Part shown: in pieces, positions 56,261 through 64,000 of the stretch
Layout of the letters: every line of letters starts with the position of its first letter
How positions within the stretch are numbered: the stretch's first letter is position 1
NCBI GenBank assembly: GCA_030549335.1
Contig: CM060198.1
Location: 48,697,353 to 48,761,352, forward strand
Reading direction: 5' to 3'
DNA length: 64,000 bases
Source: Pontederia crassipes
Lineage: Eukaryota; Streptophyta; Magnoliopsida; Commelinales; Pontederiaceae
The notes under the pieces: generated by a model
Told to the model about the DNA's origin: nothing
Seen by the model: only the letters and a program-made list of their open reading frames with translations
Databases searched by the model: none
Program-made: the position numbers and the translations under genes

Positions 56261-58237
56261 TGTAACGCCTCCAAATCGACCTCCGCCACATGGCGAAGAC
56301 CAACTCGAAGACGCTACGGCATGCTATGACTTTGACCATCATGTTGATCATATCTCAGTCAAGAATCGAGACACGTCAGTGAAAAAATAATAAAATAAAA
56401 GGAGATAACATAAATATACGGAACTCTAAAAGTGGCTATATCATTTCTAAGAAATAAAATGATTTTTACATCATGATTCTAAAATGCGGAAGGTAAATGA
56501 AAACTAATAAGTCATGTGGTTCATGTGATGTCTTATCGCCGGAGCTTCGTCACCACACACCTACTCTACCTCGTCACTGACCTGGTCCTGTAGAAATTAG
56601 ACACAGGGGAGGAGGTCCTCCCGTAAACTTTACAGCCTAGTGGGAACCACATGATATACAATGCATGACATGAATATAATAATCAGCGGTAAATAATCAT
56701 GCTTAACTTGAACGTAAAAGATATCGTATCAGTATCATGGATCATAATAAGAATAAGATCATAGGATATCATGAATCAGGAGAGTAACATTATGGTTAAT
56801 AAACTTGAACTTATAGCATATTTGGAAATCATGACAGTAACTTGACTTGACTTGAACATGCTTCTTGATCTTGGTTATTAATTAACAATCAGTGTGATTT
56901 TAGGTGTCTTTAATTCTTGGGGTATGCCCAACAAATGATACGGCCTTGTGTGGGTCAGTGGGTGATCAAACCATGACCAAGGGAGCTACCATTATCTTGC
57001 TGCACTTGACTTGGACTGGCAACCCATAATTAATCTTTCATATGAACTTATTAATCATTTTTAACAACTTATGGCTCTTTGTTCTTGATTCAATAGATAC
57101 GATAGGATCAATGGGAAATAAATCAATAAGAGAGTAAATCATGTAAATCAGTGAGGGATCTCTGTGGAGTCTGACAATAGGATCAATTATATATAAGTAA
57201 TATTTGGATAAAAAGAAAATAATTAATAAATATAGTAAAAGATTTTCTAGGGGAATCGATCGATCGGTTGTCTGCAGGTCGATCGACCGGTCTGTCAAGA
57301 TCGGTCAACCGGTAGGTCAAGTCCGATATTAAATAGGTTGATCGATCCGTTCAGTTGAACGATCGACCTGATGGGGAAGGATCAATCGACCGGTGACAGG
57401 AATCGATCGACCGGTCGACATGTGCAGAAATACGGCGATAGGCAGGTTATCGATCGACCGGTTGCCACAGTGCCTGCGGACCGATCGACCGGTCGGCATC
57501 TAGAAAATTATGAAACTTTCAAATTTCATCGATTTTCCAATGCAATCTCACCCTAACCTAATTCCTATCTCCTAGCAAATCAATCACACAACAACAGAAC
57601 AATAAGAAGTGAATTATGCATGCAATTCAATCAATCAATTAAAGAATTCAAGAAATCAAACAATTAAAACGATAACTTGAACCCTAGTCTTGTTCTTTTT
57701 TTTTTCATAACGATTAGGGCATGAATTTGGGACAATTCAGAGGTCATGCAAGGTGATTTCGATTCACCCACTTTGGTTCGCGATTAATCCTTGCATTGGT
57801 TCGACGGAATCCTAACTATCACATCCCCTGTTCCCTCCCTGTTCTCCCTCTCGACTGTCCTCTGCAAAAATTTCAGCAAAGGGCATAAGGAGACCAGCAC
57901 TCGACAGATGATAGGAGAGAAAGAAAGGTTTCTGCACCACTTGCAATTGAGACAAGAGAAGGAATTGGTCTTTGGCGTCCGGCAGACGGGCGGTGGTCCA
58001 AAATTCCAGCAAGGTCTCGTGAGTTTTTTTTCCAAGGGAGAAAGAAGGTTTAACGAATTTTGTCTCATCTTATATAAGCCCCCCTCTCCTAAACAAATCT
58101 GATAAGATCAGATATTATTTTCCTTTCCTTTCAAACTGTGCGTGGGATTTTGTTTCTATTTATCCTTTCATGTTTTGCCCAGTCGTTCATCGTGATTCTT
58201 TTTTTTCTCTTTTTTTTATCTTTTGCTGGTCGTTACA
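56261..58237 (-). repeat. 5' LTR of the Gypsy element (1,977 bp)
   Basis: It pairs with 49424-51412. Its palindrome cluster (57255-57505) has lost a roughly 25-bp stretch holding one motif, and several motifs are mutated at CpG-like positions (TCGG to TCAA). Confidence 0.95.
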
Positions 58238-59047
58238 TTATAACTCATGTTTATACAACAAGGTATATGTATTAGAGTTCCCTACATGATATTATCATCA
58301 AGGATGTCATGATTGCTTTTCGGGGTAGGATCGTAATGGGCTTCGAGGATGGTAGGATCGGGTCGAGGATCGTAAAATCTTAAAACATGAATAAAAATTT
58401 ATTTTTTAATATAAAATAATAAAGCAGTATATTTATTCATATATATTATGTTTATATATAAGTTAATTAAACATTGACCATTAATACTTTATTTATATTT
58501 TCAAGTCTAATAGATATTTTTTATATCATCTTAAAGACAACATGATATATTCTTATAAAACACTAAAATAATAATATATAATATTTGATCTTAATGAACT
58601 ATAATATTTATTAAAGTGCAATATAATTCTTAGTGTATGTGAAATAATAAAAAACAATGTTGTGTAAGGTAATATAGTATTAGATTCATAACATTACATT
58701 AAATTATTAGAAGATATTAAAATTCATGAAAATGATATTAACATATACAATATATATAAATAAATAGTTAAATATAATTTTCTTAAGGACCTTTACGTTT
58801 ACTTGTATTTTTTATTTGAATAAATAACTTTGTACCAATATCGTAGGATCGTAAGATCCTACCGTAAGATCTTACTGATCTTAAGACCTAGTTATAGATC
58901 CGGTACATTCTACGTTTAAGATCTTCTGGGTAGGATCAGAATCTTTACTATTCGAGGGATCGTAAGATCTTAGTATCTAGATCGAGATCCTGACAATCAT
59001 GATTATCATCCTTGCTCAAATGAATGTTTTATATTTTGAATAAGTTA
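58238..59047. repeat. Repeat region rich in AGGATCGTAAGATC motifs
   Basis: 58310-58390 and 58840-58995 carry many GATC-centred variants (GGATCGTAAGATC, TAGGATCG) around an AT-rich core. This looks like a TIR element with repeated subterminal motifs; ends near CATGATTG / CAATCATG are only suggestive. Confidence 0.45.
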
Positions 59048-60492
59048 CACTACTAGAAAAACGCTGATTACCGACGGTCCGGACCGTCGGTAATCAGTCC
59101 GAAAACCGTCAGTAACGTAATTACCGATGATTTTTCAGTCGAAATCTATCCGTCGGAAAAATGCTCGTCGCAAACGGATTTGCGACGGTTGAAAAAATTC
59201 GTCGAAAATATCGACCGTTCTGGCCGTCGGAATAGTCCCTGGCGGTTCGACCCGTCAAAATTTTTCGACGGTTGCAACCGCCGAAAAAGTCCCCGGCGGT
59301 TCGAACCGTCGAAATTTTCGACGGTTGCAACCGCCGGAAAAGGCCGGCGGTCCGAACCGGCGGAAAAGACCGGCGGTTCGAGCCGTCGCAACTTTTCGAC
59401 GGTCGCAACTGTCGAAACTTTGGACAGGCGGCGCAACCGTCGATCTTTTGACGGTCGCAACCGTCGCAAATAATCTTTTAAATATAAAAAAATTAGCGGC
59501 CGGATCGGGCCGCGGCCAGCTCCCAAGCCGGTCGATCCGGCCGCTGGGGCCGGATCCGATCGGCCGACTGGCGGCCTTTGGCCGGAGAGAGAGACGCCGG
59601 CGCGGAGCGGGAGAGAGAAAGAGAGAGAGACGTCGGCGCGGGAGAGGGTCGCTGGTAAGGGAGAGGGTCGCCGACGTCCGGCGTGGGAGAGCGTGCTCGC
59701 GGCCGGGAGAGAGAGAGAGGAGTGGAGGGAGGAGGGAGAGAGAGAAGAGGGAGGAGGAATATATATAAAGGGAAAAAATTTAGAAAGAAAGCGGGAAAAG
59801 GGAAAAAAAGCGGGATACGAAATTTTAATTATCGACGGTTTCGACCGTCGAAAACGTAAATATTAAATATTTTATAATTACCGACGGTTTTGACCGTCAA
59901 AAATATATTTAGTTATATATAATGATTATTTTTTATTTTACCGACGGTTTTAACCGTCGGTAATCGTTACCGACGGTCAAAACCGTCGGTAATTACGACG
60001 GTTTGGACCGTCGCTAGTTATATTAATAAAATACTTTTTATATGATATTATTATATATTTACCAACGGTTATGACCTTCAGAAATTGCGGCGAATTTTGC
60101 GACGGATGAATATCCGTCGGAAATATCGACGTTCCTAATCGTCGAAAAATTAAATAATAATATAATAAATTATATAATTAATTTTTTTATTTCCGACGGT
60201 CGTGACCGTCGAAAAATCCGTCGAAAAAATTTAATAATAATATAAAAAATATATAATTTAATTTTTTTATTTTCGACGATCGTAACCGTCTGAAAAGTCG
60301 TCCGAAATTACGACGGATGGATATCCGTCGAAAATATCGACGTTCCTAGTCGTCGAAAAGTTAAATAATAATATAAATTATTTCCGACGGTCATAACCGT
60401 CGAAAAATCCGTCGGAAACGGAACCGTCGAAAAATCCGTCGCAAATTGCGATGGATTTAGAACCGTCGGAAAATCGCGATTTTCTTGTAGCG
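59048..60492. mobile_element. Non-autonomous CACTA (En/Spm) element, 1,445 bp
   Basis: Left end CACTACTAGAAAAACGC and right end (reverse) CGCTACAAGAAAATCGC, with 3-bp target duplication TTA (59045-59047, 60493-60495), the CACTA hallmark. Both subterminal zones are packed with CGACGGTT/AACCGTCG units, often as perfect inverted pairs such as ACCGACGGTT...AACCGTCGGT. The centre (59560-59770) is a GA-rich, GC-rich block. No transposase. Confidence 0.92.
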
Positions 60493-60557
60493 TTATAAGT
60501 TAGTACATTTTAAGTAATATTATTTCGATCTGACATACGAGACTTTGTTCATAAAGA

Positions 60558-60605
<48 letters not shown>

Positions 60606-61858
60606 TGCACGGACGGATGGTCAATGCTCATAACAATGATGACACAAATTTGATTGTTGGAGAGTATTTTTTTAAGTACATTGTCTTATAATAATATTTA
60701 AAGATATTAATATTTAATATATGAATATTAATATTTATATATGCATAGAATACAAAGTAAAGATTTATTTTATGTGAATTCCATTATGGCAGGATGATAT
60801 AAATAAGGATCGGACGTTCCAAATAAATAAAAAATTGTTTTTGCTGGCTCGAGGGCCAGATCGTTACAATGGGTTTGTCAAGTTGAACAAAATTGTCAAT
60901 CTAAATTGCATTACATGTCCATTTTTGCTATTATATGCATTAGCCGTTTTTGTTAAACCATTCAATGAATGTGCTTTATCAATATCCTGTACACTAGTGG
61001 GCAATTTTAGCCAAGGAATCGATGGCAGTGGAGATGATACCACCAAAAACGTGATGTGGACATCTACCCACACAAATGCAACCTTGAACAGCAAAAGGCA
61101 CAAGCTCGATTGCAGATTGGGCACAGGTAGGGAGGAGCACACTTGTATAGAAAATGAGCACCATGTCAACATGATGTGGATGCCACCATTTTGTGTTTTC
61201 CCTTTGCAGCCCCCCTCCCGCTTGGCCCATTTTTTTTATCTTCACCTCAACTTTTTCCTGCAGCCATTTTCGTCGCACAGGTAATTTTGCATTCAAACTC
61301 AATCCCTCGTTCGTTTGGATGCCATTAGGAGCCTTTTGGTGATCATCACAAAGGTGTAAGAGGAAGAAATGCACAAGCAATATAAATGTTGGAGGTTTTT
61401 TTTTTTTTCTTTTTCTACCACCACTATGGAGAGTTGGTGGATCATGGCGTGGTGGACCTTTTCATAGTGTGGAAATAGGGGTCATCAAGTGATCTCTCGA
61501 TTCATGGAGCACTGCAGATGAAAATTGGTGTTTAGATGACCCAAAAAAATACAATCACATTTAGCAAGAAAGCTAAAAAGCACGTACTAATCCAGGTTAA
61601 GCTGTAGGAATGACACCAATCACAAAAATATAGTACAAATCCAAACTTCTTAAAAACTGTATAGTTCGATCCTATAATACATTGGCTTTGAGCATCATTG
61701 CTAACTGAGCTAGTGAGCTATGCTGACTTCGACCAAATTGTCACCGGAGTAGTGAGACAACTAAAGGCAAACTTTGGACCAATATAATTACACATCCTCC
61801 CCTGTGCGAACAATAGAGTGTCAATAGGCAGATCTCGTTGACCTGCGATTAACTTAGT
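60493..61858. other. Intergenic region with (TA)n microsatellite
   Basis: (TA)n at about 60558-60602. A 149-codon open frame at 60835-61284 (+) shows no domain, and an overlapping antisense frame of similar length exists, so coding is not supported. The rest is 3' flank of the kinesin-like gene. Confidence 0.45.
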
Positions 61859-64000
61859 TCATATGTTGATGGTTGTGAGCGGACTTCTTGCAGTCTGCTT
61901 AGCAAGGTGATGTTTTGTTTCAGTGTTCCCCAGTCTGTTGTCCAACTTGTGCTGCATGACGAGTTCTGATACAGGTGCAGACAATTCTTCGACAGATGCC
62001 AAGCTTGGCACCTCAATTGTTTGCTTTGTGGGTGTAGAACCAGTTGGATGATCAATCTGTGTAATAAAAAAAATATTGTAATGAGCAAGAAGAATAGCAA
62101 TATCTTTGCCTTGTCAAGAAAAAACAGTAAGGGAACCGAAAGAAAAGCCTCTAGTTAAAGGAATATTTTTCTTCATGGAGTAATCAATTGCTTCGACTTT
62201 AATGGCATAGGCGAAAAATCATAGGTTTGGTACTGAAACCACCTATCCTATCAAAGATGCCAAGCGCATCCAAAAAGAGGGTGTAGGTTGCACTTAGTGT
62301 CCTAACTTCTGAGGAAAAAACATGTGCTTTCATATGTTGTGTTTTGATTCATAGATCATTTGTCATTTTTAAAGAACAAACAAACTGTGATTCACGTAAT
62401 CTTAACAAAAAAAACATCACCGAACACTCACAACGAAAAGAAGTCGTGTCTTCATGGAAAACACCACAAAAAAGATGCCGCCCAAATGTGCTCATTGATC
62501 ACAAAGAAAAGATCTTCATCAGTCAACAAGTGATTGGTACAAGAGAGTTTGATCACTCCAAAAGGAGATGTCACATGATCAAACATCGAAAGAAAATACA
62601 CTAAAAGGTAAAACACTAACACTCTCACCTCTGACTGAATTAATTAGGGTCCATTCGTATTTTGAATACTAGGATTGATGACAAAAAACTTCTTAATCAA
62701 TTTCATGTTTAACTATAAGAACATTTTTTTAACTATAAGAACTTCATCCATAGAAAACAATGCAATGTAGCCATAATTGTGGCCAGACCAATGATCTACC
62801 CTTAATTGGGTCTGTGTTCTTTGGCAATGGCAGAGATTCTTTTATGTGAAGAGGATTATAACTCAAGTCCCTAGGGAGTTTATGTAGAGACTCTAAAACA
62901 GAAGTTATTTTTTAGAGGACTTTCATAACAAGATATGGAAAGAAACCTGAGACGCTAACACATAAGGGTGATGGGGTCGCCACATATGGGTTTCAGATGG
63001 TTGTTCAGGCAAGTGGTAACAAACAGTGAGTGTTCAAAGAGTTAACAAGTAGCCCTTGATCTTAAAGCCTACACTCTTACATAGATTGAGAACTTCGAGT
63101 CTAACACAAAGTAAGAAAACATAACCCTAACAAATTATCAAAACAAATTGCACCACATTCAAACTCAACTTTAGGATAAGAACCTATGCAAATTCTAGTC
63201 AAATTATAACAGTTTAACTACATTTTGGGTACGGATTTTGGTTCATTTCCACTTCGCGCACTTGTTTTCAAAAGTGACATTTACAACATTTCTGTTTCTT
63301 CCACTATCACATTGAATACCTATAATCGTTTGCGGAAAATTTTGATAATAACCATTAACAAAAATGAAAATCTCATAAATATCAAGAAGTTGATATATTT
63401 ATCATGACTTCCGAACAAGATTAAGGGATTTAATAAAGCACATCTACAACAACAAAAGTCATATTCGACATCAGTACTTTGACCACTATAAATTTGATTA
63501 ACAAAATGTTAACAGACCCCTAGATATGATAAAGAGAGAACAAGGTAGCTAAAGTTGATCTTTCAAAAACACAAGTACTTAAAATGAAAATTGGTCAAAT
63601 ATCAAGTCTCAAAAGTGTATAAAGTTCAGCTAGTCAATCAATGTTATATAAGCCTTAAATCTAGAGGCAAGCACAAGATGCATACCGTGCATTCCTCCAA
63701 GCATTTATCTGCTAAGCTTGTAATTTCTTCAATGCACACAACATGGTTGTCATGCAATCTTTGTAGGTGATCCAGGCATATATTTGACAATAACTTTACC
63801 TCCTTCCCAGCATCATGGTCCATCAGTAGAGACTCTAAGGAAATAACATGAAAGTATATATAAGGATCAATCTAACAAGACAACAAATAACGAATTTTCA
63901 GAAGCAAAAGTAACTACTTTTAACAGTAGCCTCCAGATCATGGGTTGCTGAATCAAATTTTCCGTCACATTCAGAAGAAAATTTAACCAATTCTTCAAGA
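61859..64000 (-). CDS. Kinesin-5-like motor protein, last three exons (5' part outside window)
   Basis: Minus-strand exons: 64000-63918 (partial), 63834-63686, 62056-61859 (TGA at 61861-61859). Phases fit (1, 0) and introns are GT-AG. The protein ends: EELVKFSSECDGKFDSATHD, then LLMDHDAGKEVKLLSNICLD, ITSLADKCLEECT, IDHPTGSTPTKQTIEVPSLA, SVEELSAPVSELV and RSPLTTINI. This parallels the plant kinesin-5 tail: a Leu-rich helix with (S/L)(S/L)xDHxxxxDxxA, a Cys-containing helix, a STP-K/R...(I/L)PS...SIEELR box and a terminal RxPLTxIN. Kinesin-5s are tetrameric plus-end motors that slide spindle and phragmoplast microtubules; the STP site is near the mitotic-kinase box. The motor is not in the window, so the identity rests on the tail. 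Confidence 0.7.
62057..63685 (-). other. Long intron of the kinesin-5-like gene
   Basis: 1.6 kb of AT-rich intron. Includes TTTAACTATAAGAAC repeated at 62708-62722 and 62728-62742 around a short T-run, possibly another A-tail micro-insertion or slippage. No other feature. Confidence 0.6.

Larger units (their letters stand above)
49424..58237 (-). mobile_element. Gypsy-type LTR retrotransposon with decayed interior
   Basis: Two direct repeats of about 1.98 kb start TGTAA and end TTACA. A primer-binding site TGGTATCAGAGCC (complement of initiator Met-tRNA) lies at 56244-56256 beside the right LTR, and a purine tract beside the left LTR gives the minus orientation. Flanks TGATA and TTATA (49419-49423, 58238-58242) are a 4-of-5 target-duplication match. 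The interior, 4.8 kb, has no long frame; only RT and pol C-terminal echoes show it is Gypsy. A MITE is nested at 53465-54157. Confidence 0.88.

Noticed and set aside
60835-61284. 149-codon open frame near the kinesin-like gene
   Set aside because: Overlapped by antisense frames of similar length; no conserved motif or signal for translation.
62708-62742. Sixth A-tail micro-insertion
   Set aside because: The insert is only about 5 bp of A/T, so replication slippage explains it as well.

Overview
The window reads as nuclear DNA of a flowering plant, probably a monocot. First exons are GC-rich and GT-AG introns long, and the genes sit in AT-rich DNA crowded with nested transposons (Copia and Gypsy LTR elements, an L1-type LINE, a tRNA-derived SINE, hAT, CACTA, Mutator-like and Harbinger-like elements). 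Nothing bacterial, viral or organellar was seen. Genus cannot be fixed from sequence alone.

Layout. 1-4523 (+): 3' part of a decayed Copia element, itself holding a SINE, inserted about 36 bp inside the first intron of a GH17 beta-1,3-glucanase-like gene whose first exon is at 4560-4888 (-). 6399-8930 (-): truncated Tnt1-type Copia. 9950-17620 (-): a wrecked ABCB15-type transporter pseudogene with a local duplication, a 486-bp hAT element with 8-bp target duplication and a complete but frameshifted Copia element (11366-16179, 5-bp target duplication), joined at its 3' side to a fatty-alcohol-oxidase-like fragment. 17687-20340: minisatellite, microsatellite and AT-rich repeats.

21716-38232 (+): the main intact gene, an 11-exon ABCB6/ABCB20-class full ABC transporter (reconstructed 1,395 aa, all exon phases consistent). 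Intron 1 holds an antisense LINE with a second, inverted LINE fragment inside it. Intron 8 holds a SINE fragment, a 340-bp tandem duplication and a 1,145-bp hAT-type element. 39746-41250: a long-TIR Mutator-like element carrying a GRAS-gene fragment (Pack-MULE-like). 45612-46815 (-): intact three-exon R2R3-MYB of the MYB48/59 type. 49424-58237 (-): a Gypsy element with about 2-kb LTRs and an almost erased interior, holding a Harbinger-like MITE. 59048-60492: a non-autonomous CACTA element dense in subterminal repeats. 61859-64000 (-): the last three exons of a kinesin-5-like gene running off the window.

The host genes (GH17, ABCB20-like, MYB, kinesin) are not an operon and show no evident joint function. 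The unifying theme is transposon nesting. The most unusual pattern is a set of very short oligo(A)-ending insertions (about 12-19 bp) flanked by 13-15 bp duplications, which look like extremely 5'-truncated LINE insertions.
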